From: Oligoflexia bacterium | Lineage (GTDB): Bacteria; Bdellovibrionota; UBA1018 | Direction of reading: 5' to 3' | Assembly (NCBI GenBank): GCA_014376785.1 | Contig: JACMQW010000092.1 | Location: forward strand, 1 to 44,429 | Length of the DNA stretch: 44,429 nt | Part shown: piece by piece, positions 16,922 through 24,915 of the stretch | Layout: the number at the start of each line of letters is the position of its first letter | Position numbering within the stretch: the first letter of the stretch is position 1 | Notes under the pieces: model-generated | Database searches by the model: none | What the model saw: only the letters and a program-made list of their open reading frames with translations | What the model was told of the DNA's origin: nothing | Program-made: the position numbers and the translations under genes

Positions 16922-18690
16922 AGTCGAATTCCCCATTTCTAGGATTTATGCGAGCCGCGTTTTTCAGCGTGGCGCTGATCTCGACGAACATCGCTCTTGC
17001 CGCTCCGACCCCGAAAGCGGGGTGGAGTTTCAAGGAGATGGGGGCTCTGCCCATCCAAGCGGGCGGACGGATAAAACCTTTTGATTCCTACGCGCGAGAT
17101 CTGGTCCTCCAAATCACCGGGCGTCGAACGTTTGAGGGATGGGATCCCGTAGAACTGGTTCTGTCTTGGCTTGCGGATCCGAAAGGGTGGGAAGACCAGC
17201 GCTTCATCCTCATCGGAAGAAAAGATGTGAAACGCCAACTTCGCCTAAATGAAGACCAGTCTCGTTTTTCTCCCCAGGAACTTTTCTTAGAATCTTTCAT
17301 GGCAGACTACGCCGCCAGCATGGGGAGCGCGCAAGGCGGACTTTCCGCTCAAGCGACTCCGATCGCCAGAACGTCGAAGCCGGATGCCAGAGACCAGGAG
17401 CTGAAGCATCTGTTTGAGCGCGTGAGCGTCTACCGCGCCATCGTTTCCGGAGAAGCCTGGATGGTGATTCCGACTCCGCCTCCGGCGCCTTGGCTGACGC
17501 TCGGGATGTCTGGACCAGACGCTTCGAAGGTGAATGAATTGCCGGGTAAACCCGTGCGGGACTCTTTCATGCATCTTTTTGCCGCTTATCTGAAGGGCAG
17601 CGAAACGGAATTTCAAACGGGCATTCGGGAGGCGAATTCAGCCATCACCGCCGAGATGAAAGGGGAGTGGAATCCTTCAAGCGAACGGAAAATCTCCGCA
17701 GAGCTTCTCTATAATCGCCTGCACCCCTACCAAATCGCATGGGTGCTTTACCTCATTTGCGCGCTTCTCTGGACTGCTTCCATCTGGCTTTCTGCAAGTG
17801 GGGTGACTGCGATTCATGGGGGTGCTGACCTTTCGCCTGCGACGAAAACGTCGAAACGCTGCGGCCAAGCCGCACTACCGCTCACGTTCATCGCGCTTGG
17901 ATTTCAAGTCTTCGGAATTCTCCTTCGCTGTTACATTGCCGGACGTCCGCCGGTGACGAACATGTACGAGTCGATCGTGTGGGTGAGTTTCGGCACCATG
18001 CTCTTTTCGATCATCCTTTGGTTCATCCAGCGGAACTCAATTCTTTTCGCGATTTCGACCACGCTGAGTGCGATCGTCCTCATCGTTTCAGACGCCGCTC
18101 CCGCGATGATCGATCCTTCGATCCATCCGCTCGTGCCGGTACTTCGGTCGAATTACTGGCTGATGATTCACGTGATGACGATCACGCTTTCTTACGCTGC
18201 GTTCGCGCTCACGCTGGGAATTGGTAACGTCACTCTCTGGTTTTACTTAAATGGCGAAGATCAGAATCAAGCGGGAATGAAAAAAATCGCGATGCTGAAT
18301 CTGCTCACTTACCGTGCGATGCAGTTCGGCGTGGTGCTTCTCGCTGCCGGAACAATCTTGGGCGGAATCTGGGCCGATTATTCCTGGGGTCGTTTCTGGG
18401 GATGGGATCCGAAAGAAGTTTGGGCACTGATTGCGCTCATGGGCTACCTCATCGTGATTCACGCGCGCTTTACCGGATGGATGCGCCCGTTTGGTTTTGC
18501 GGCCTGGAGTGTGATTGCGTTTACTCTCGTCGTGATGGCCTGGTACGGAGTGAACTTCGTGCTCGGAGTAGGTCTCCACTCTTATGGTTTCTCCACGGGA
18601 GGCCAGTCGACGGTCGCCGTGTTCGTGCTCGGGCAGATGGCTTACGTCATCGGAATCGCGATCGCGCGGAAACGCCGAACTCTTAAATAG
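16918..18690 (+). CDS. ccsA: Cytochrome c biogenesis protein CcsA/ResC with extra N-terminal exported domain
   Basis: Haem-handling partner of ResB, 590 residues. The last two thirds hold eight or so membrane segments and the tryptophan-rich haem-binding WWD signature (WADYSWGRFWGWDPKEVWAL, about 485-504), with His residues in flanking helices (for example NYWLMIHVMTI and LIVIHARF) as axial ligand candidates. In front lies an apparent signal peptide (FFSVALISTNIALAA) and a periplasmic region of about 240 residues beginning LPIQAGGRIKPFDSYARDL. This type of extra domain is known in fused or extended CcsA proteins of delta-proteobacteria-like lineages. The start overlaps resB by four bases. A strong terminator follows the stop at once, so this is the last gene of the unit. 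Confidence 0.92.
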   Translation: MKSNSPFLGFMRAAFFSVALISTNIALAAPTPKAGWSFKEMGALPIQAGGRIKPFDSYARDLVLQITGRRTFEGWDPVELVLSWLADPKGWEDQRFILIGRKDVKRQLRLNEDQSRFSPQELFLESFMADYAASMGSAQGGLSAQATPIARTSKPDARDQELKHLFERVSVYRAIVSGEAWMVIPTPPPAPWLTLGMSGPDASKVNELPGKPVRDSFMHLFAAYLKGSETEFQTGIREANSAITAEMKGEWNPSSERKISAELLYNRLHPYQIAWVLYLICALLWTASIWLSASGVTAIHGGADLSPATKTSKRCGQAALPLTFIALGFQVFGILLRCYIAGRPPVTNMYESIVWVSFGTMLFSIILWFIQRNSILFAISTTLSAIVLIVSDAAPAMIDPSIHPLVPVLRSNYWLMIHVMTITLSYAAFALTLGIGNVTLWFYLNGEDQNQAGMKKIAMLNLLTYRAMQFGVVLLAAGTILGGIWADYSWGRFWGWDPKEVWALIALMGYLIVIHARFTGWMRPFGFAAWSVIAFTLVVMAWYGVNFVLGVGLHSYGFSTGGQSTVAVFVLGQMAYVIGIAIARKRRTLK

Positions 18691-18724
18691 AAAAAGCGCG
18701 GAGAGTGAAAACTCCGCGCTTTTT
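18691..18724 (+). terminator. Intrinsic terminator after ccsA
   Basis: AAAAAGCGCGGAG (18691-18703) pairs perfectly with CTCCGCGCTTTTT (18712-18724), with an eight-base loop. Symmetric A and T tracts suggest it works in both directions, which suits the convergent gene at 18806. Confidence 0.92.
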
Positions 18725-18748
18725 ACTGATCTCCAAAATTTCAGAGCG

Positions 18749-18795
18749 ATCTAAAATGATGGGTCAGCGATATCTAAAATGAGAGGCATCTAAAA
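18749..18795. repeat. Three short direct repeats, ATCTAAAA(TGA)
   Basis: ATCTAAAATGA occurs at 18749-18759 and 18772-18782, with a truncated copy ATCTAAAA at 18788-18795. They lie between the ccsA terminator and the stop of the small exported protein gene. Purpose unknown; they may be remnants of local duplication. Confidence 0.5.
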
Positions 18796-18805
18796 GGTCA
18801 GGCGC

Positions 18806-19087
18806 TTAGCGAGTGGGCTTAACCAGGTTTTCCACCTTCGTGCACGAGATTGCCGTTCCTTCGTAACCGGCCACGTAGCAAACCATTTTTGTTGTGTAGT
18901 CGACCCATTTTTCAGCATGGGTCTGGTCGGAGCCTTCGACGCTGTAAACGGTTACATTCGCGGGTGGCAACGAACTTGCGGGTTTCCGCGTGGTTTCCGT
19001 TTTTTTGGATTCCGTGGTAGCCGAATCTCCCGCGAAAGCCATTCCAGAAAAAAGTGCGAAGACCGCGATCAGATAAATTTTATTCAT
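18806..19087 (-). CDS. Small exported protein with two cysteines
   Basis: The product has 93 residues. It starts with a textbook signal peptide (MNKIYLIAVFALFSGMAFAG), cut after AFA, leaving about 73 residues. The mature part begins with a Thr/Ser/Lys-rich linker and ends in a compact segment containing two Cys (KMVCYVAGYEGTAISCTKVE) that could form one disulfide in the periplasm. GAGAGG lies about nine bases upstream, supporting this start. No catalytic motif or known family was recognised. It stands alone: the convergent ccsA unit ends at a terminator on one side, and on the other the GH1 gene ends in gene-free sequence after 97 bases. Confidence 0.8.
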   Translation of the reverse strand: MNKIYLIAVFALFSGMAFAGDSATTESKKTETTRKPASSLPPANVTVYSVEGSDQTHAEKWVDYTTKMVCYVAGYEGTAISCTKVENLVKPTR

Positions 19088-19184
19088 GGTTTCAAATCCT
19101 CTCCGTCTATTCTGCAGGAATTTGAAAGTCGCGGTGTCGGCAAATTCTGCCCGCTAAAGTGATTACCAGGATTAGATGAGGGAG

Positions 19185-20477
19185 TTAGCGGTCATTCCGA
19201 TGCCGACCGATTAAATCGCGGTAAACCTGGAAACTCGGTCGTGGTTTACGGGCCAGCGTCGCGTAGTCGATTTCGACCAGTCCGAACCGCGGCTCGAATC
19301 CTTCGATCCACTCGAAGTTATCGAGGAGCGACCAGTGACAGTAAGCTTTCACCGGCACGCCTTCACCGATCGCGGTTTCCATCGCCGAGACATGACTCTC
19401 GATAAAATTGGCTCGACGTGAGTCGACCGCATCGGCCAGACCGTTTTCGGTCACATAAATGGGCTTGCCTGGATAATGCTTCGCAACCCGCCTGAGGACG
19501 CGCAGGAAACCTTCGGGATAAAGTTCCCATCCCAGATCATTCACCAGCGCCCCTTTTTTAACCGTCGGCAGCGGCTGGAGGCTTCCATCTTTCCAACCGA
19601 GCGTGACGAGATCGCGGGAGTAGTAATTCAATCCAAAATAATCTTGGGTATTCGCAAGGCCAGGAATGTCCTCGTCGATCGTCAGTAAACCCGGAACCTT
19701 CACACGGATGCGGCCCGTTTCCAGGGCATTCGGAACCGAGGTATTAAACGCAGCGTCCATTATCTTCGAGACGAGTTGGTCGACTGGATTCCACGTGTGT
19801 TTCGGATCGAAGATGCGCAGGTGATGAGCCATGCCGACTTCGATCTTTTTCCCATGAGCACTCGCGCATTCGTGTAGCGCTCGGTAAGCGGCCGCGTGGG
19901 CGCGGAGCATACCCAAGAGCGGCGCCTGCAAGTGTTCGAATCCTTTTTTCTCGGGCGGCATGATCCCCATGATGTAACCCGCACCCAGGTGCACCAGCGG
20001 CTCATTCACCGTCGTAAAAATCCGGACGTTCGGCGCAATCCGTTCGAAAACAAGTTTCGCATATCCACCGAACGCGGCTGCCGTTCCTTCCCATGCCCAG
20101 TAACCTTTATCCGCCCACCAGCGGGGGGAGGTAAAGTGGTGCAGGGTAATCATCGGTTCGATTCCGGAAGCCAATAACTTCCGAACGACTTCTGCGTAAT
20201 GGGCGATCGCGGCTTCATCCCAGACGCCTTGCTTTGGTTCGATCTTCGCCCATTCGACCGAGAGGCGGTAAGTGTTCGCGCCTAAGGCTTTCATGAGGGC
20301 TAAGTCCTCATCGAACCTTCCCCAGTGATCGCAGGCGATCCCACTCACGTCGCCGTGCTTAATTTTTCCAGGAATTTTTTCCCAGTCCCACCAATCGGAA
20401 TGGTTATTATTTCCTTCGACTTGGTGGGCAGCTGTTGCGGTTCCCCAGAGAAAATCTTTCGGAAATTGAATCGTCAT
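19185..20477 (-). CDS. Glycoside hydrolase family 1 beta-glucosidase-like enzyme
   Basis: Retaining GH1 (beta/alpha)8 enzyme of 430 residues, at the short end of the family. It starts with the GH1 N-terminal block FPKDFLWGTATAAHQVEG (about 5-22). The acid/base is Glu159 in TTVNEP and the nucleophile is Glu344 in YVTENGLAD. The substrate-binding HHFTSPRWW and the C-terminal SLLDNFEWIEGFEPRFGLVE, with the aglycone-site Trp, are also present. Family members cleave beta-glucosides, beta-galactosides or related sugars; specificity is not readable. No signal peptide, so it is cytosolic. AAGGAA precedes the ATG. The start overlaps the stop of the helicase gene by four bases (ATGA), so it is translated from the helicase mRNA, an unexpected pairing of functions. 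Released sugars could feed the ROK kinase and glycolysis genes elsewhere in the window. Confidence 0.92.
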   Translation of the reverse strand: MTIQFPKDFLWGTATAAHQVEGNNNHSDWWDWEKIPGKIKHGDVSGIACDHWGRFDEDLALMKALGANTYRLSVEWAKIEPKQGVWDEAAIAHYAEVVRKLLASGIEPMITLHHFTSPRWWADKGYWAWEGTAAAFGGYAKLVFERIAPNVRIFTTVNEPLVHLGAGYIMGIMPPEKKGFEHLQAPLLGMLRAHAAAYRALHECASAHGKKIEVGMAHHLRIFDPKHTWNPVDQLVSKIMDAAFNTSVPNALETGRIRVKVPGLLTIDEDIPGLANTQDYFGLNYYSRDLVTLGWKDGSLQPLPTVKKGALVNDLGWELYPEGFLRVLRRVAKHYPGKPIYVTENGLADAVDSRRANFIESHVSAMETAIGEGVPVKAYCHWSLLDNFEWIEGFEPRFGLVEIDYATLARKPRPSFQVYRDLIGRHRNDR

Positions 20478-22621
20478 TTTGCATTTCCTTGAATCCGGGC
20501 GCGGAGTTCGGCCATGAAATCTTTTACTTTGGTTTCGTGGGCGACTTGCGCTTCCACGGTGGTCGGTTCGGGCGCTTCGGATTCATCTTGGATCAGCAGA
20601 AGTTCTTTTGGAATGTCTTGCATGAATCGCGACGGAAGCCGGGGAACTTTTTTACCGTATCGAATCCGGAACTTCGCGCGGGTCATGATGAGTTGGATCT
20701 GAGCGCGGGTGATTCCGACATAAGCCAGTCTACGTTCTTCGTCGTAGCCGAGGGCGGCTTCCGGCCCCGTGCCATCGATCGTGCGTTGGTGGGGAAGGTA
20801 GCCTTCTTCCGTTCCGACTAAGAACACGATCGGAAATTCCAGTCCTTTCGAACCGTGGAGGGTGAGCAGGGTGACTTCATCTTTATGACTGTCATCTTTA
20901 TCGTCTTCCCTTGGATCGAGCGTCATGGCCTGGAGAAATTCGGAAAGCACACCGAGGGTGGAAAGCACTTCGCCTTCTTTTTCCTCGATTTCGATCTGGC
21001 CGAGGGCGTTTGAAAGTTCGAGCGCATTTTCCCAGCGCCTTTCGCCGATTTTCGGATCGTCTTCTTCGTCGAAAAGTGTTTCCTTTACTTTGATTTTCGC
21101 AAGCGTCCTCTTACCCCAGTCCGAAAGCGCAGCGCGGTCAAGCGGGGTCGCTTCCAGATCTGCTCGCATGCCATCGATCAAGTGCGTGAACTTCGCCAGG
21201 GATTCAATTGCCTTCGGGGTGAGGCCCTCGACCGAACCCGATGCGCGCACGGCAAGCGAAACCGTTTCGTACATCGAGAGTCCATGGTGAAGGGCGTGGG
21301 TGTTAATCGCTTCCAGTGTTGTTTTCCCAAGCCCGCGCGCGGGCCAGTTACAAATTCGGCGGAAAGAAGGATCGTCTTTTTCGTTTTGAATGAGTCGCCA
21401 GTACGAAAGGGTGTCTTTCACTTCACGACGTTCGAGGTATGAAAGCGTGCCCACTATTTTATACGGAATCTTTCGCATCCGGAGGGCTTCTTCGAAAAGC
21501 CGGGACTGGGGGTTTGAGCGATAAAGGATCGCGAAATCCTTCCAAGCACGCGGAACCTTTTCATCTTCTTTCCTTCGCAAAATTTCTTCGGCGACGGCCT
21601 CTGCTTCGGCGCGGTCTTCTTCGACGATCACCTGGATGATCGGCTCTCCCTGACCTTTATCCGACCAGAGCTGCTTGGGGTGACGTTTCAGATTCTTAGA
21701 GATGACTTCGTTGGCGGCGTCCAGAATGTTCCTCGTCGAACGGTAATTCTGATCGAGCGTGATGGTTTTAGATCCGGGGAAATGTTTTCCAAACTCCAAA
21801 ATGTGGGCCGGATCCGCTCCGCGCCAGGCGTAAATCGATTGGTCATCGTCTCCGACCACGCAAATATTTTGGCTTCGCTCAGTGAGAGCACGTAAGAGTC
21901 GAAATTGCGCGGGGTTTGTGTCCTGATACTCATCGACCAGAATGTAACGAAACCGGTGATTATAGTGATCACGAGAATCGTGGGAAGACTCTAGAAGTTT
22001 CACAGCTTGGAAAAGGAGGTCATCGAAATCGAGCGAATTTAACGAGAGCAGTCGATCTTGGTAACGTTCATAAACCGAGCAGGTCGCGATGGCGTAGTCT
22101 TCACTCATGCGTTTGGAAGTGAGGAAATAATCTCGAGCCTGGTCGGGATTCAGGAATTTGTTTTTTGCCTGACTGATTTCGAATTTAATCACATCGGGGT
22201 CGAACTTCCGGTCATCGAGTTTGATTTGCCGAAGGACCGTTTTCACGATGTCGTTTTGATCGTTCTGATCGAGAATCGTGAAATTTTCTGAAAAGCCGAT
22301 CTCTTTCCCGCGTGCCCGGAGGATGCGGACACAGAGGGCGTGAAAGGTGGAAAGGGTGAGACCCTTTGAAAACCGTGCTCCGGAGGTCTGGGCGACCATC
22401 TTGGTGACCCGTTCTTTTAACTCTCCGGCAGCTTTTCGAGTGAACGATAACCCAAGAATATTCTCTGCAGGAATATGATGCCGAGCGATGAGGTAAGCAA
22501 TTCGCGTCGCCATGGTGGTCGTTTTTCCGGAACCCGCCCCCGCAAGCACCAGTAAAGGACCCGATTGGTGGTAAACCGCTTCTCGTTGAGCGGGGTTTAA
22601 GCGTTTTAAAAGTCGTTCCAT
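20474..22621 (-). CDS. uvrD: UvrD/PcrA/Rep-family 3'-5' DNA helicase
   Basis: Superfamily 1A helicase, 715 residues from the ATG at 22621. Motifs appear in order: Q-motif region LNPAQREAV (8-16), Walker A AGAGSGKT (27-34), motif Ia FTRKAAGELKERV, motif II VDEYQDTNPAQF, motif III VVGDDDQSIYAWRGADP, motif IV LDQNYRST, motif V LTLHGSKGLEF and motif VI EERRLAYVGITRA. Such enzymes unwind DNA in nucleotide excision repair, mismatch repair and replication restart. The length and single-polypeptide arrangement fit UvrD/PcrA rather than RecB or AddA. UvrD, PcrA and Rep cannot be separated safely by eye; the C-terminus is short and acidic/Glu-rich (LLLIQDESEAPEPTTVEAQV). An upstream in-frame ATG at 22681 would add 20 poorly conserved residues. 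It is co-translated with the GH1 gene through an ATGA overlap. Confidence 0.92.
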   Translation of the reverse strand: MERLLKRLNPAQREAVYHQSGPLLVLAGAGSGKTTTMATRIAYLIARHHIPAENILGLSFTRKAAGELKERVTKMVAQTSGARFSKGLTLSTFHALCVRILRARGKEIGFSENFTILDQNDQNDIVKTVLRQIKLDDRKFDPDVIKFEISQAKNKFLNPDQARDYFLTSKRMSEDYAIATCSVYERYQDRLLSLNSLDFDDLLFQAVKLLESSHDSRDHYNHRFRYILVDEYQDTNPAQFRLLRALTERSQNICVVGDDDQSIYAWRGADPAHILEFGKHFPGSKTITLDQNYRSTRNILDAANEVISKNLKRHPKQLWSDKGQGEPIIQVIVEEDRAEAEAVAEEILRRKEDEKVPRAWKDFAILYRSNPQSRLFEEALRMRKIPYKIVGTLSYLERREVKDTLSYWRLIQNEKDDPSFRRICNWPARGLGKTTLEAINTHALHHGLSMYETVSLAVRASGSVEGLTPKAIESLAKFTHLIDGMRADLEATPLDRAALSDWGKRTLAKIKVKETLFDEEDDPKIGERRWENALELSNALGQIEIEEKEGEVLSTLGVLSEFLQAMTLDPREDDKDDSHKDEVTLLTLHGSKGLEFPIVFLVGTEEGYLPHQRTIDGTGPEAALGYDEERRLAYVGITRAQIQLIMTRAKFRIRYGKKVPRLPSRFMQDIPKELLLIQDESEAPEPTTVEAQVAHETKVKDFMAELRARIQGNAK

Positions 22622-22690
22622 GACAACAAATCTATACCCGACCGACGAAGCACTCCTCAATCTCGAATTCCGCAGGTACAATCTTTCCTA

Positions 22691-23083
22691 ATGACACCTG
22701 CAGACGTCCAAATCCTGATCGTCGATGACGTTCAGTCGATGCGCATCCAAGTGAAGGAAATTCTGCGGAGCTGCGGATTCGAAAAAATTCGCACGGCTTC
22801 AAACGGGCTCGAAGCGCTTGGGATGGTGAACGAACTTTCCGCGCATCTGCTCATTTGCGACTGGCACATGGCCCCCATGTCCGGCCTGGAGTTGCTCAAG
22901 GAAATTCGAAACAAAGATAAGTTACGGGATACGGCATTTCTCATGTTGACTGCCGAAGGCACGAAAGAGCGCGTCATCGAGGCGTTGAAGTCAGGGCTCG
23001 ATGATTACGTGATGAAACCGTTTACGGTTGAACATGCGCGCTTAAAAGTCATGGGCGCTCTACTCAAACGGAAGGTGCTTTAA
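22691..23083 (+). CDS. CheY-like single-domain response regulator
   Basis: Receiver domain only, 130 residues. It shows the acidic pair Asp12/Asp13 (LIVDDVQSMR), the phospho-acceptor Asp57 (LLICDWHMAPMSG), the switch Thr87 (LMLTAEGT) and the invariant Lys109 (DYVMKPF). With no output domain it should act by protein contact, as CheY or Spo0F do. The Trp-His-Met segment after the acceptor Asp resembles chemotaxis CheY proteins (DWNMPxM), which favours a motor or chemotaxis-like partner, but no chemotaxis genes are in view. It lies one base before the start of the next gene and surely shares its transcript. It is divergent from uvrD, separated by about 70 bases. Confidence 0.92.
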   Translation: MTPADVQILIVDDVQSMRIQVKEILRSCGFEKIRTASNGLEALGMVNELSAHLLICDWHMAPMSGLELLKEIRNKDKLRDTAFLMLTAEGTKERVIEALKSGLDDYVMKPFTVEHARLKVMGALLKRKVL

Positions 23084-23084
23084 G

Positions 23085-23534
23085 ATGAGTGCAGATCGAG
23101 CGTTAAAACTTCAGGAATTCGTGCAGGAACTCAGTGGATTTGCGGTGTCCGCAGAAAAAGCTTTAAAGCTGATCGAGGTCGATCCCCACGGCAATAAAGG
23201 CGAGTTCGAGAATTTCTCCGAAATGATGATTGCGATTCGTGGCACCGCCATGCAACTGGGTCTTTCGACGGTCGCGGAAATGGCTGGTTTCGGCGAAGAA
23301 ATCGCCGTGAAGGGTGCCTTTGTGGAGAAAGGGTCACAAATCAAGAAATGTGTGGCCGCACTTTGGGACACTCTCACTACGCTGAAATTCATGCTGGTAA
23401 ATCCGGATGCGGAGACCGGAGAAGAGAGCGAAATTTTAAAAAATCGCCTTCAAGCAACGTTGCGTTCGCTCGGCGGCGCGCGCGAAACCGTTTCGGCTGA
23501 TGACATCGAAAAGCTTTTGCGCGGCGAAAGTTAA
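23085..23534 (+). CDS. Helical Hpt-like protein lacking the phospho-accepting histidine
   Basis: The 149-residue product is almost entirely helical, with no signal peptide or membrane segment. The segment AIRGTAMQLGLSTVAEMAGF resembles the active helix pattern H-x-[LF]-K-G-x-A-x-x-[LF]-G of histidine phosphotransfer domains and the following amphipathic helix. The residue in the His position is Ile, however. It could therefore be a docking-only Hpt, a phosphatase-like partner, or another helical bundle; the similarity is weak and seen by eye only. It begins one base after the CheY-like gene, so the two are co-expressed and probably interact. Its stop lies 17 bases from the convergent Rsm22-like gene, with no clear terminator between. 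Confidence 0.7.
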   Translation: MSADRALKLQEFVQELSGFAVSAEKALKLIEVDPHGNKGEFENFSEMMIAIRGTAMQLGLSTVAEMAGFGEEIAVKGAFVEKGSQIKKCVAALWDTLTTLKFMLVNPDAETGEESEILKNRLQATLRSLGGARETVSADDIEKLLRGES

Positions 23535-23551
23535 ATTCCCTCGCCGCCCTC

Positions 23552-24865
23552 TCAAATAATTCCGTCAAGCCGATCCACGCGCGAAGCTCGCGCATCCCCA
23601 CGCAGTTCTGCATTGAGTAGCACAGAGCCACGTCCGATTTCGTCGTATTCTTCATCGGATTCGGGCCGGTACCGGGTGCGGCGTTTTCCTTCTTCGCCGC
23701 AAACGAAAAATTCTAAGTCACGGCCTTCTTTGTGAGCGGGTGAAACGAGGCGATCAGTTTTATGGGCGCCGAAAGCTGGCAGTAATTCTTCACGGGTTCG
23801 GGAGGACTTCGCGACGACCAGGTAACTAAAAGGAAGCGTCTTCCGATCTAAACCGGCGAGTTCATCGATCTTGCGCAAATATTTCGGCCGCCACCAGGTG
23901 ATTTCTTCATGGCACCAATCTCCGGGAGCAGCGAGCGCCCCGCAAGCCTGATGTCCGAGGCACGGAGTCAGAACTTGATATTTTCCTTTGCGTCGCGGTT
24001 TCTCGAACTCCACCAGGAGGTGCTTCCGCAGTTCGAGTAAGCGACGCGACTGCAGGCGAAGCGCGGGTTCGACTAAAACGGCGAGGCCTTCGTTTTCGAG
24101 GTGGAATTCCCAGTTATCGACCATCCGTTCCGCGAGTTCTTCGAGCGGAATCTCGACCTCATTTAAAAAGTAGGACGAGAGCCAGAGGTGGAAGGTCGGT
24201 GCATTCTGCGGGAGAAGCGGACGTGTCCAATCGACTTTTCGGTGGAAAGGACGAATGCTCCAATCCAAACCAACCGACGAGAAATAGGTCGTTGCCCAGC
24301 GCTCTCCGATTCCGAGCACTTTTTTATCTTGTTCGATCAGCGCCCAATTTCCCGTACGCGGAAGACCAATTTCAGAGTGAACGGCAGCTGCGGCAACTCC
24401 GCATGCCCCACTTGCGGGACCGGCGCCCCATTCGATGCCGCGAAAATTCGGGATCGGTTGGAAGCGAAATCCGAGGCGCGCGAGTTCGGTTAAGACCGAT
24501 GCCACTCGAGCCTGGTTCGGCGGCATAAAGGACATGAAGTAAGCGAGTCGCAGATTTTCTGGATTCGATGATTCTTTCCAGTAAGGATCCAGACCGGCGC
24601 GTCCAGTTTTTACGCGTTTTACCGCGATTTGCTTATGAGGGGAGCCTGGCTTCCGCGGCGGAGCGTCCGGATCGACTTCTTCATGTTCAAGGCGATTAAA
24701 AAGCATCGAAAGCTTTTCAACGTGGGGAATCACGGACCGCGTGAGAAACCGATCATTTTCGAGAGCGGTTTCATCGGGGATCATTTCCTCCGTCAGCAGA
24801 AACTGCCGGAGAGTGGATTCGTATTCTTCCGTAAAAGCGGTACTCAGCGAGACGGGAATTTTCAT
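23552..24865 (-). CDS. Rsm22/METTL17-family protein, putative small-subunit rRNA methyltransferase-like factor with Fe-S Cys quartet
   Basis: From the ATG at 24865 the product has 437 residues. The core has a methyltransferase-like glycine loop (GIEWGAGPASGACG, about 144-157). The C-terminal region carries the family block: TPCLGHQACGALAAPGDWCH (Cys302, Cys308, Cys318), then LPFSYLVVAK, and a fourth cysteine (Cys389, FFVCGEE). In mitochondrial Rsm22/METTL17 the equivalent four Cys bind a [4Fe-4S] cluster, and the protein assists small-subunit ribosome assembly; bacterial relatives are annotated as rRNA methyltransferases. AGAAGGA lies about 11 bases upstream of this ATG; an ATG at 24886 with a close GGAG is a good alternative. 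The ATG at 25177 would run into the divergent gene and is rejected. It is head-to-head with the biotin-carboxylase-like gene. Confidence 0.8.
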   Translation of the reverse strand: MKIPVSLSTAFTEEYESTLRQFLLTEEMIPDETALENDRFLTRSVIPHVEKLSMLFNRLEHEEVDPDAPPRKPGSPHKQIAVKRVKTGRAGLDPYWKESSNPENLRLAYFMSFMPPNQARVASVLTELARLGFRFQPIPNFRGIEWGAGPASGACGVAAAAVHSEIGLPRTGNWALIEQDKKVLGIGERWATTYFSSVGLDWSIRPFHRKVDWTRPLLPQNAPTFHLWLSSYFLNEVEIPLEELAERMVDNWEFHLENEGLAVLVEPALRLQSRRLLELRKHLLVEFEKPRRKGKYQVLTPCLGHQACGALAAPGDWCHEEITWWRPKYLRKIDELAGLDRKTLPFSYLVVAKSSRTREELLPAFGAHKTDRLVSPAHKEGRDLEFFVCGEEGKRRTRYRPESDEEYDEIGRGSVLLNAELRGDARASRVDRLDGII

Positions 24866-24915
24866 TTTCTCGGAAATCCTTCTCATAAAACTCCGAGCTT
24901 TGCTAACCTTTGCCA

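Noticed and set aside
18749-18795. Short repeats as a CRISPR array
   Set aside because: Units are 8-11 bases with unequal 5-12 base gaps and no cas genes.
19285-19310. T-loop-like GGCTCGAATCC suggesting a tRNA
   Set aside because: It lies inside the GH1 reading frame and has no cloverleaf partners.
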